A stretch of 5,371 nucleotides of DNA from Chitinophagaceae bacterium (GCA_023251335.1 JAHEZA010000217.1:1-5371); one strand, 5' to 3'; positions 1-5,371 are shown, numbered from the stretch's first letter. Numbers and translations: made by a program. The notes: generated by a model not told the origin, from the sequence alone.

Positions 1-653
1 GCGATCACCTTTCCATGATCTATGATGGCAATCCTGTCGCAAACAGCCTCGGCTTCTTCCATTGAATGAGTGGTAAGCAGTACGGCGTGGCCTTTTTCCT
101 TTATGGCTTCAATACGTTCCCACAACTGGCGCCGTGATTGAGGATCAAGTCCTGTCGTAGGCTCATCAAGCATGGCAAGAACCGGATCGTGTATCGTGGA
201 AACCGCCAACGAAACTCTTTGTTGCTGACCGCCGGATAACTGCCCGAATTTTTTGGAAGCTGCGTCTTCCAGTTTTATATCATGTAGGATCGCATTTAAT
301 TTTTCGGCGTTAAGCGAAATACCATAAATACCTGCAAACAGCCGGATGATCTCAGTGATAGTTAGTTCCGGTTGAAAGCTGGTTGCCTGCAACTGGACAC
401 CCATATTTGCTTTTGCATGCATGGGATGTGTTCGAATATTAAATCCGGCAACGGTAATCTCGCCTGACTGAGGTTTTAATAACCCTTCAATCGCACTTAA
501 CGTACTTGTTTTTCCGGCGCCGTTGGGGCCGAGCAACCCAAATATTTCTCCCGATTTTACTTCGAAAGATACATCCGTAACTGCCTGAAAATTTCCGTAA
601 AAAACATTAAGGCCTTCTACCTGTAATAACGAAGAACCGTTTTGATCTTGCAT
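1..653 (-). CDS. ABC transporter ATP-binding protein, DrrA/CcmA-type (3' end outside window)
   Basis: ATPase subunit of an ABC transporter, probably an ABC-2 type exporter; it would bind ATP at the inner face of the cytoplasmic membrane and drive a separate permease. The visible 217 residues contain the full motif series: Walker A GPNGAGKTS (42-50), Q-loop region VQLQ (86-89), signature LSGGQQQR (139-146), Walker B AMLDEPTTGLDP (160-171, catalytic Glu164) and the H-loop TTHSMEEAEAVCDR (His196). The SMEEAE stretch after the H-loop is typical of the multidrug/drug-resistance (DrrA, CcmA) subgroup. The ATG at 651-653 is the start because it places Walker A at the usual distance from the N-terminus; there is no clear Shine-Dalgarno sequence, as is normal in Bacteroidota. 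The frame is open to the window edge, so roughly the last third is missing; the permease is expected further left on the same strand. The substrate cannot be told from this part. Confidence 0.97.
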   Translation of the reverse strand, partial: MQDQNGSSLLQVEGLNVFYGNFQAVTDVSFEVKSGEIFGLLGPNGAGKTSTLSAIEGLLKPQSGEITVAGFNIRTHPMHAKANMGVQLQATSFQPELTITEIIRLFAGIYGISLNAEKLNAILHDIKLEDAASKKFGQLSGGQQQRVSLAVSTIHDPVLAMLDEPTTGLDPQSRRQLWERIEAIKEKGHAVLLTTHSMEEAEAVCDRIAIIDHGKVI

Positions 654-683
654 CAGAGATGGTATATAGGTGATAACTGGAAG

Positions 684-716
684 TAAATGTAAAGAAACAG
701 TGGTAAAACCTCCAAA
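684..716 (-). promoter_or_regulatory. Putative Bacteroidota-type promoter for the ABC ATPase gene
   Basis: On the minus strand, TTTG (713-716) is followed after 21 bp by TACATTTA (684-691). This matches the Bacteroidota primary-sigma pattern TTTG / TAnnTTTG except for the last base. It would start transcription around 675-678 and leave a leader of about 24 nt before the ATG. It suggests the ATPase gene can be transcribed separately from the small gene upstream. Found by eye in AT-rich DNA, so only suggestive. Confidence 0.4.
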
Positions 717-776
717 TCCTTTTTTGATAGGTAAAAAAATTTGTACGGGTGGTAAATGTTTTAACTGAAATTCATC

Positions 777-965
777 TCAAATTTCAATCCTTTCCAAATA
801 CATCAACACATCCATAAGATCGGACCATGATGCTTGCCATTTCTTTTTAGCATCTTCAAGTTTTTCATGATGGTCTTTGCCTAAATTGTTTTTTGTCTTA
901 AGGTATTGATCAAGCTTGTCAAGAGATTTCTTGTTCAAAGCGTCTAATTCTTTTTTATGGTCCAT
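777..965 (-). CDS. Small charged coiled-coil-like protein, 62 aa, function unknown
   Basis: A soluble, very lysine/aspartate/glutamate-rich 62-residue protein with no signal peptide or membrane segment. Residues 1-42 have a spacing of Leu among charged residues (Leu7, Leu10, Leu15, Leu18, Leu22) that fits a long amphipathic helix or coiled coil. The C-terminal part, 43-62, is more hydrophobic with two tryptophans (Trp43, Trp47) and ends LERIEI. It faintly recalls the C-terminal portion of short coiled-coil stress proteins found in Bacteroidota (sll1863-like), but this is a resemblance from memory, not a family assignment. It starts at ATG 963-965; a TAnnTTTG-type element lies just upstream. 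It is on the same strand as the ABC ATPase gene, 123 bp ahead of it, with a possible separate promoter in between. Its strongly biased, protein-like composition argues that it is a real gene, but it could be a chance reading frame. Confidence 0.65.
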   Translation of the reverse strand: MDHKKELDALNKKSLDKLDQYLKTKNNLGKDHHEKLEDAKKKWQASWSDLMDVLMYLERIEI

Positions 966-990
966 ATAATTGTTGTTTTAATTGTTCAAA

Positions 991-998
991 CAAAATTA
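991..998 (-). promoter_or_regulatory. Putative -7 element (TAATTTTG) for the small coiled-coil gene
   Basis: On the minus strand TAATTTTG is an exact match to the Bacteroidota TAnnTTTG element, 25 bp upstream of the ATG at 963-965. The nearest TTG (1013-1015) is only 14 bp away, shorter than the usual spacing of about 17-23 bp, so the -33 half is not convincing. Confidence 0.35.
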
Positions 999-1221
999 CG
1001 TAACATCCGTACCAATAAAACTGTCATTACCCCGCGTTTCACATGATTTTTTTCCCGTTAATACACGCCTTGTCGTGTTGTCGGATGGCCGATAAATAAA
1101 AAAGAAATGACTAATCGCTGGAAACATTTTTGAAGAATAAAAGAACTATGCTCATCACATCCACTAATTAAACATTGAATCCATTCAGCTCAGTAAACAA
1201 ATGAAAATAGATGATTTTTAT

Positions 1222-1253
1222 TTTGCATATTAATTAATATGTTATTACTTTTA
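1222..1253 (+). promoter_or_regulatory. Putative Bacteroidota-type promoter upstream of the ScyD-like gene
   Basis: TTTG (1222-1225) is separated by 20 bp from TACTTTTA (1246-1253), which matches TAnnTTTG except for the last base. Transcription would start near 1258-1262 and read toward the lipoprotein gene at 1544. The spacer is largely filled by a perfect palindrome (1226-1241), the position expected of a repressor operator. Found by eye; no better match lies closer to the gene. Confidence 0.4.
1226..1241. repeat. Perfect 16-bp palindrome, possible operator
   Basis: The sequence catattaattaatatg reads identically on both strands over 16 bp, 8 bp per half-site. It sits between the proposed -33 and -7 elements, so a dimeric regulator bound here would block RNA polymerase. 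AT-only palindromes arise by chance more easily than mixed ones, but the outer C/G pair and the placement make a binding site plausible. Confidence 0.5.
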
Positions 1254-1256
1254 CAG

Positions 1257-1274
1257 GTCCGATGTAAAACGGAC
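1257..1274 (+). other. Small hairpin near the predicted transcript start
   Basis: gtccg (1257-1261) and cggac (1270-1274) form a 5-bp GC-rich stem with an 8-nt loop. If transcription starts near 1260, the stem would lie at the extreme 5' end of the mRNA and might stabilise it. It has no following T-run and so is not a terminator. Confidence 0.3.
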
Positions 1275-1543
1275 ACACCTACTTCTCTCTCCACAAGCAA
1301 TAAGGAAATTTTATAATTCCCCAATATCATATTGCCACCATTCTTACTGCTGATTGATTGATATTCCTAAGGAAAAAGGATTTCCCATGAAATGTTATTT
1401 ACAGCATCGTGAATTAAAGCTTATTTACTTCAGCATCCCTCATTGCCGCAATGACCCTGGAAATAATTTGATTAATCTCATTGCAAATAAAAACATGCGA
1501 TATCAAAAATCGGTTGAATTTTCAAACTTTAAAATAAATTAGA

Positions 1544-2677
1544 ATGAAAACAAAAATTGTATTTCAAGCAGCTATTATCATCATTACCGGAACCCTCTTT
1601 TTTGTTTCGTGCAAAAAGAATGGCCCTTATTTTTGCAATGGCAGCGAGGTAATTATGCAAACGACCAAAGTATTTGCTACAGGGCTTAACAATCCCCGGG
1701 GGTTGACCTTTGGCCCTGATAATCATTTATATGTTGCAGAAGGTGGCATTGGTGGGTCTAATACCACCACCTGTACCCAGGTTGTGGCCCCGGTTGGTCC
1801 CTACACCGGAAGTGATAATGGCAGCAGCATTTCGCAGATAAATACTGTCGGGCATGTAATGAAGTATGTTGATAATCTCCCCTCAAGCCAAACGGCTGTA
1901 ACACAGGGAAGCCTTATTAGCGGTGTCGCAGATGTTGCGTTTGTTGGACACACCTTGTATGCAGTATTGGCAGGAGCAGGATGTTCACATGGTGTGGCGG
2001 ATATTCCCAATGGTGTTATAAAAGTGAATCCGAATAAATCATGGTCAATGCTCACGGATCTCAGCGCTTATCAAATGAACAATCCGGTAGCTAATTCTGA
2101 AGAGGATGATTTTGAACCGGATGGCACATGGTACAGCATGATTAATGTTAATGGCGATCTCTACGCTGTTGAACCAAATCATGGTGAAATAGTCAAGATT
2201 ACAACTGGAGGAACTGTTACCAGGCTGATAGATATTTCTGCTGTAAAAGGACACATTGTTCCTACGACCCTTGCCTACAACGACGGTTACTTATATGTAG
2301 GGAACCTACATACTTTTCCTGCTATGGGAAAGTCTGCGGTTTACAAGATTAGCATGAGCGGAGAAATGGTGGATAGCATAACAGGCTTTAATGCGGTTCT
2401 GGGCGTGGCTTTTGATCAGTTGGGCGGGATGTATGTGCTGGAGAATTTTACCAACAATCCTTTCCCTACACCGGGAACAGGTGATATTATCAGGGTTGAT
2501 CCGGGGGGCACAAGGCAAACCATTGTTTCAGGTTTGAATTTGCCAACTGCAATGATCTTCGGTCCTGATGAAAAATTATATGTATCTGAATGGGGTTATG
2601 GAATGCCGCCGGGCGGAGGGCAGATCTTACAAATTAGTCTGCTGTGCGATAAGATACACGGGAAACCGATGTTTTGA
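1544..2677 (+). CDS. ScyD/ScyE family beta-propeller lipoprotein
   Basis: Exported 377-residue protein of the ScyD/ScyE family, NHL-like beta-propellers named after proteins of the cyanobacterial scytonemin cluster; their role in non-phototrophs is not established. Residues 1-22 form a signal peptide (basic Lys2/Lys4, hydrophobic 5-21) ending FVSC, with Cys23 as the likely lipidation site, so the protein is probably membrane-anchored outside the cytoplasm. Propeller blades are visible as repeats: ATGLNNPRGLTFGPDNHLYV (45-64) and VSGLNLPTAMIFGPDEKLYV (328-347) are near copies at the two ends, as if closing the ring. Between them are further blades (127-143, 194-220, 237-270, 282-318). The family's NSEEDDFEPDGTWYSM segment is at 184-199. 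Four further cysteines (31, 77, 147, 368) could form disulphides. The ATG at 1544 is chosen because it gives the signal peptide; no Shine-Dalgarno is seen. The gene is monocistronic, with a terminator directly downstream. The family call is good; the ligand is unknown. Confidence 0.9.
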   Translation: MKTKIVFQAAIIIITGTLFFVSCKKNGPYFCNGSEVIMQTTKVFATGLNNPRGLTFGPDNHLYVAEGGIGGSNTTTCTQVVAPVGPYTGSDNGSSISQINTVGHVMKYVDNLPSSQTAVTQGSLISGVADVAFVGHTLYAVLAGAGCSHGVADIPNGVIKVNPNKSWSMLTDLSAYQMNNPVANSEEDDFEPDGTWYSMINVNGDLYAVEPNHGEIVKITTGGTVTRLIDISAVKGHIVPTTLAYNDGYLYVGNLHTFPAMGKSAVYKISMSGEMVDSITGFNAVLGVAFDQLGGMYVLENFTNNPFPTPGTGDIIRVDPGGTRQTIVSGLNLPTAMIFGPDEKLYVSEWGYGMPPGGGQILQISLLCDKIHGKPMF

Positions 2678-2700
2678 GAAGTGAAAAAGACTATCGGTAG

Positions 2701-2727
2701 AGGCTACTATAAAAGTAGCCTTTTTTG
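2701..2727 (+). terminator. Rho-independent terminator of the ScyD-like gene
   Basis: ggctact (2702-2708) pairs perfectly with agtagcc (2714-2720) around a 5-nt loop, and is followed at once by six T (2721-2726). An extra A-T pair (2701 with 2721) extends the stem. It lies 24 bp after the stop codon at 2675-2677 and should end the transcript there, separating this gene from the small membrane protein gene downstream. Confidence 0.92.
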
Positions 2728-2743
2728 TTTCAAAAGCCAGGCG

Positions 2744-2783
2744 CTTTTTCGGATAAAATTATACTTTTTCGGATAAAATTATA
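2744..2783. repeat. Two perfect 20-bp tandem direct repeats
   Basis: The unit ctttttcggataaaattata occurs twice back to back (2744-2763 and 2764-2783) with no mismatch. The 20-bp period is close to two helical turns, so proteins bound to both copies would face the same side of DNA. On the minus strand each copy contains TAATTTTA, close to TAnnTTTG. It lies just after the terminator and about 170 bp before the small membrane protein gene. It may be a regulatory site or a recent slippage duplication. Confidence 0.9.
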
Positions 2784-2955
2784 TATCGCCTTATCAAAAA
2801 AAGACAAAATATTCACCAGGCATCAGTCGGGTAGAGAAAATAGATAGATACAGTAAACGAAGAAATTTGGAGAATTCCTGTTTTCATTTATACAATAAAT
2901 TAACCACCTATGTATTTAATCCATCTCGTGTTACTACAGTAATTATCTTTAGTAA

Positions 2956-3147
2956 ATGATTACATTCATCGCTTGGATTTTTCTGTTTATATTCTGTTGG
3001 CCGCTGGCTATTTTGGCTTTGGTATTATATCCCATTGTATGGTTGTTCCTGCTGCCTTTCAGGATATTGGGCATTGCCGTGGATGGCGTGTTTAGTCTTT
3101 TAAAATCAATTATTATGCTACCTGGCAGGCTGCTAAGACGGATATAG
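2956..3147 (+). CDS. Small hydrophobic membrane protein, 63 aa, function unknown
   Basis: A very hydrophobic 63-residue protein expected in the cytoplasmic membrane. Residues 3-34 form one long or two closely packed membrane helices, broken by Pro16 and Pro26 and rich in aromatic residues (Trp7, Trp15, Tyr25, Trp29). Pro34-Phe-Arg36 marks a turn. Residues 37-56 form a second, more amphipathic helix with Asp43, and the C-terminus is basic (RLLRRI), which by the positive-inside rule would be cytoplasmic. It resembles short uncharacterised membrane proteins with similar FCWPLA and LYPIVWL motifs that I recall from Bacteroidota genomes, but no function is known. The ATG at 2956-2958 begins the hydrophobic sequence. 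There is no Shine-Dalgarno. It stands alone between the terminator of the ScyD-like gene and the converging esterase gene, 65 bp from the latter's end. Confidence 0.85.
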   Translation: MITFIAWIFLFIFCWPLAILALVLYPIVWLFLLPFRILGIAVDGVFSLLKSIIMLPGRLLRRI

Positions 3148-3212
3148 ATTTTTTTCGATAGTAGTCTCAACCATCGCCCTCCCGAAATGGCTCAGTATAA
3201 ATCTTTACTTTT

Positions 3213-4091
3213 TTATTTTGCTTTTAAATACCCCAATAATCCGAGCCAGTCGCCAAATCTATCTATCCATGTGTCGGTTGGTATATTCTGCTTATGCATT
3301 CCAAAACCATGATCCCCTTTTTCGTAAATATGTATCTCAGCGGGCTTCTTTGCGGCAAGCCATTTTGAATACAAGTCAACACTGTGCGAAGCCAGGCCCA
3401 GCCCATCATCTGTAGCCGCAGCAACAAACAAAGGCGGCGCATCATCAGGCACCGGGCCTTGCAGTGATGGCGGCATGTAGGCATAGATCGGGGCAACAAA
3501 ATCAGGACGATTTTCAGGAGTATAGTTAAAGGCTGTTGATGCGGCAACAGTGCCGCCGGCTGAGAAGCCCATGATGCCTACTTGTGCCGGGTTGATTCCA
3601 TATTCCGCGGCATGTGCGCGCACATATTCTATCGCAGCCCTGCCGTCTGCAATGCAGAGAGGAATTACGGGCGCTATCTTTTTGTCAAAATCACTTTTTT
3701 TCATATTATCACTCAGTTCTTGTCCCGGGTTATCTGTTAGGCTGTGACCAAGCCGGTATTTTAAAATAAAAACTGTTACGCCTTTTTCATTAAGCCAATG
3801 CGCCACATCCGTACCTTCATGAACAATGGCCAAAATGTAGAAAGCTCCGCCCGGGCAAACAATTACCGCTGTGCCGTTCGCTTTTGACGGATCGGCCGGA
3901 TATACCGTCAGCGTTGGATGCGAAACATTATAGACCAGCCCATCCTTAGTTCCTGGTTTATACACCTGTTCGTTATATGCCCACTGCTCAGAGCCAGGCG
4001 CGGCGCCATTGTATAATTGAATTACTTTTTGCTGAGCGGTTGTGCTGAAGGACGTGAGTAGCAAAAATGCTATTACTATAATTTTGTTCAT
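3213..4091 (-). CDS. Secreted alpha/beta-hydrolase esterase (acetylxylan-esterase-like, BD-FAE type)
   Basis: Exported serine esterase of the alpha/beta-hydrolase fold, of the type annotated as acetyl esterase, acetylxylan esterase or bifunctional carbohydrate esterase; it probably removes acetyl or feruloyl groups from glycans in the periplasm. Residues 1-19 are a signal peptide, with likely cleavage at or just after Ala19 (STTAQQ). The oxyanion-hole strand is VIVCPGGAF (76-84). The nucleophile is Ser177 in GFSAG (175-179). The acid is Asp228 or Asp229 in ATDDG (226-230), and His261 in GDHGFG (259-264) completes the triad. All catalytic parts are present, and 292 residues is normal for the family, so it should be active. 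It starts at ATG 4089-4091, the only start that keeps a complete signal peptide; no Shine-Dalgarno is seen. Transcription is divergent from the 209-residue protein gene and convergent with the small membrane protein gene. The substrate is an inference from the family. Confidence 0.94.
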   Translation of the reverse strand: MNKIIVIAFLLLTSFSTTAQQKVIQLYNGAAPGSEQWAYNEQVYKPGTKDGLVYNVSHPTLTVYPADPSKANGTAVIVCPGGAFYILAIVHEGTDVAHWLNEKGVTVFILKYRLGHSLTDNPGQELSDNMKKSDFDKKIAPVIPLCIADGRAAIEYVRAHAAEYGINPAQVGIMGFSAGGTVAASTAFNYTPENRPDFVAPIYAYMPPSLQGPVPDDAPPLFVAAATDDGLGLASHSVDLYSKWLAAKKPAEIHIYEKGDHGFGMHKQNIPTDTWIDRFGDWLGLLGYLKAK

Positions 4092-4303
4092 AAATAGTTT
4101 TCTTTAAAAGTACGCGTTTTCATTTCAGCGTTTGATATTATCATTGGGTGAAAGATTTTAATTAAAAAGAAAGTTTGAACTATTACTTAAACGGATTGAC
4201 TGTTATTTATGGTCTTTACATTCTTTCGATTGCAGCTTTTCATCTGTCGTCGACAATTAGCATATCGTGCTTCAGGAGTAGATTACAGGGCTGCATTACA
4301 GCA

Positions 4304-4933
4304 ATGAATACGAAAGCCGATTATAATGCTTATCTTGTAGCAATGACTCCAAACACAAAAGTGCAATTCGTCTTATTTGAAACAGTCCTTTCGGCTGAAC
4401 CATTCATGAAGCGGTGGAAAGAATTTAAGAGGTCCTCAAAAAGCGATACAGATGTTACCCTTCAACAATCTGACCATAATGGTGCATTCAGGTATATTGC
4501 CCAACACCGCTTTGCCAACGAGGAAGTTCAATTTGTTTTCACCAAAGAAAAACGTTCCTCCCGTGTTGCCCAGGAACTTATTCAGGCAAATAAAGCAGGC
4601 GGCTATTCAATTTTACAGGCGGAACAGCTCACGGGCGCAGCGCCCAATGAAAGAAAAATTTTTGCTTTCGTCAGCGATCCCGCAAGTGGCCTGAGTGTTT
4701 ATAAAGATTTATCACGAGACGGTAAATTAAATATTTACGAACCCTATTATCAGAATTGCCAATACGCTTACATACTCGAATATTTTATAAAAAGCAAACA
4801 AGCTGAAGACCTTGTTGAGCAATTAAAGAATCTCGATACTGCCGATGCGGCGATTTACCAGGAGTGTAAAATTCCGAAAAATTCAAACGCTCCCGAAAAG
4901 GAAAAGGCGTCTTATGTGTGGCCTTCATTTTAG
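4304..4933 (+). CDS. Conserved-looking hypothetical protein, 209 aa, possibly two ferredoxin-like halves
   Basis: I do not recognise a named family. The 209-residue protein from ATG 4304 appears soluble and cytoplasmic, with no signal peptide. It seems to have two halves. Residues 1-105 include VQFVLFETVL (19-28), a charged helix (33-45) and FRYIAQHRFANEEVQFVF (62-79). Residues 118-195 include IFAFVSDP, an acidic/tyrosine-rich middle (YEPYYQNCQYAYILEYF) and a helix rich in Lys/Glu (KQAEDLVEQLKN). The alternation of strands and helices recalls dimeric alpha/beta-barrel (ABM or EthD-like) proteins, but this is inference only. The C-terminal 15 residues are polar and probably disordered. The frame stays open upstream to a TTG at 4175, which would add 43 residues with a hydrophobic stretch. 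I prefer the ATG because MNTKADYNAYLVAM reads as a natural N-terminus and the extension needs a rare start. The gene converges on the DUF1080 gene with a 24-bp gap. Confidence 0.82.
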   Translation: MNTKADYNAYLVAMTPNTKVQFVLFETVLSAEPFMKRWKEFKRSSKSDTDVTLQQSDHNGAFRYIAQHRFANEEVQFVFTKEKRSSRVAQELIQANKAGGYSILQAEQLTGAAPNERKIFAFVSDPASGLSVYKDLSRDGKLNIYEPYYQNCQYAYILEYFIKSKQAEDLVEQLKNLDTADAAIYQECKIPKNSNAPEKEKASYVWPSF

Positions 4934-4957
4934 TGGAAAATAATCGGGTCTCTTGAT

Positions 4958-5371
4958 TTATAAACGTTTTATTTTAATATTTTTAAAATACACTTTATCA
5001 CTATGATCAGTTAGCAAAATGTATCCACTTGCCAATTCGCCGTAGTTATCGTAATCTTTAAATTTGGTCTCCGATTTTCTTTTAATAAAATCAGCGCTAC
5101 CTCTTTCATAGCTTAGCACCTTCACGCCGTTTAACTAATGCTCAATGTGTTTTCCTTTAGCTATAATCCTGATATGATTCCATTGCCCGGCAGGATGTAA
5201 ATGCACATTTTTGGGAGTATATAGCAAGTAGCAGGAAGCGGTTGCTGCTATATCATGTTGGTGATTTTTCACTTCGGGATGATTATAATCATCTATGATC
5301 TGGTATTCAGGGCCATTGATTACCACATCGCCTGTTTTTGAATTTTTTACTTCACCTACAAAGTATTTTAC
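4958..5371 (-). pseudogene. DUF1080 / 3-keto-disaccharide hydrolase-like protein, C-terminal part, interrupted by an amber codon
   Basis: C-terminal 136 codons of a DUF1080 (PF06439) protein, a concanavalin-like fold linked to 3-keto-glycoside hydrolysis and usually secreted; the N-terminus lies beyond the right edge. Before the stop, 78 visible codons include the family motifs EYQIIDD (22-28 of the visible part), YLLYTP (48-53), GQWNHIRII (62-70) and KGKHIEH (72-78). A TAG at 5135-5137 then interrupts the frame exactly where the family has Trp in its EHWLNG motif. Reading on in the same frame gives 58 more sense codons, LNGVKVLSYERG through ASGYILLTDHSDKVYFKNIKIKRL, the normal family ending, to a TAA at 4958-4960. 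One change (TGG to TAG, base 5136) explains it. The truncated product would lack the last strands and probably not fold. The good preservation downstream points to a recent mutation or a sequence error; natural readthrough is less likely. Confidence 0.88.

Larger units (their letters stand above)
966..1543. other. 578-bp AT-rich intergenic region between divergent genes
   Basis: No convincing coding sequence was found on either strand. The left end holds the upstream region of the minus-strand small gene. Short inverted repeats occur at 1063-1078 (acacg/cgtgt), 1081-1092 (tcgg/ccga), 1364-1374 (ttcct/aggaa) and 1440-1454 (tcattg/caatga, 3-nt loop). The most organised part is 1222-1274: a promoter-like pair, a palindrome and a hairpin, listed separately. 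From there to the ATG at 1544 would be a leader of about 285 nt. It could hold an untranslated regulatory leader or a small RNA, but no known riboswitch or RNA family was recognised. Confidence 0.6.

Noticed and set aside
1063..1092. Two adjacent small hairpins (acacg/cgtgt and tcgg/ccga)
   Set aside because: Stems of 4-5 bp are expected by chance, and there is no T-run or known RNA motif.
1354..1542. A 62-codon plus-strand reading frame from TTG, ending just before the lipoprotein ATG
   Set aside because: It has a weak start, no ribosome site and a composition that looks like translated non-coding AT-rich DNA. Its end next to the real ATG is probably coincidence, though a leader peptide cannot be excluded.
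1801..2518. Three minus-strand reading frames of 69-84 codons inside the ScyD-like gene
   Set aside because: They lie wholly opposite a clearly coding gene and show no family motifs; they are shadows.
2866..2951. Possible promoter for the 63-aa membrane protein (TTTG at 2866; TATCTTTA at 2944)
   Set aside because: The two elements do not have a workable spacing to each other, and the second would start transcription at the ATG itself; too weak to list.
2949..3170. 73-codon minus-strand frame opposite the small membrane protein
   Set aside because: The plus-strand frame gives a coherent membrane protein, while this one has no recognisable organisation.
3263..3547. 94-codon frame on the same strand within the esterase gene
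   Set aside because: It is the +1/-1 shadow of the esterase, whose catalytic motifs are all in the other frame without interruption.
4105..4112. Minus-strand TACTTTTA as a -7 element for the esterase gene
   Set aside because: It has one mismatch and no TTTG or TTG at a suitable distance upstream.
4971..4989. Inverted repeat attttaa / ttaaaat that might be a terminator between the converging genes
   Set aside because: The stem is made only of A-T pairs and lies within the coding end of the DUF1080 gene (KNIKIK), so low complexity explains it.

Overview
The window looks like chromosomal DNA of a Bacteroidota bacterium, most likely of the Sphingobacteriaceae/Chitinophagaceae type (Mucilaginibacter- or Pedobacter-like). 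This is inferred from moderate-to-low GC, a near absence of Shine-Dalgarno sequences, promoter-like pairs resembling the Bacteroidota TTTG / TAnnTTTG elements, and gene families typical of the group. No tRNA, rRNA, CRISPR array, insertion sequence or phage gene was seen.

Layout, left to right. Positions 1-653 (minus) hold the first 217 codons of an ABC-transporter ATPase whose 3' end lies outside the window. Upstream of it, on the same strand, is a 62-residue charged, probably coiled-coil protein (777-965). A 578-bp gene-poor stretch follows (966-1543). It carries a promoter-like element with a perfect 16-bp palindrome in its spacer and a small hairpin near the predicted transcript start. Then come a lipoprotein of the ScyD/ScyE beta-propeller family (1544-2677, plus), a strong intrinsic terminator (2701-2727), a perfect 2 x 20-bp tandem repeat (2744-2783) and a 63-residue membrane protein (2956-3147, plus). 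Converging on the latter is a secreted alpha/beta-hydrolase esterase (3213-4091, minus). Divergent from the esterase is an unrecognised 209-residue cytoplasmic protein (4304-4933, plus). At the right edge, on the minus strand, is the C-terminal part of a DUF1080 (3-keto-disaccharide hydrolase-like) protein, interrupted by one in-frame amber codon at 5135-5137.

The genes do not form one obvious operon. The secreted esterase and the DUF1080 protein both suggest handling of plant or microbial glycans, and the ScyD-like propeller is also exported, but there is no SusC/SusD pair or regulator here to define a polysaccharide utilisation locus. The most notable sequence-level observation is the DUF1080 gene: reading continues cleanly in frame for 58 codons past the stop, through the family's conserved C-terminus, and the stop sits exactly where a conserved tryptophan is expected. 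This points to a recent single-base nonsense mutation (or a base-call error). I saw no convincing new defence, mobile or multi-gene system.
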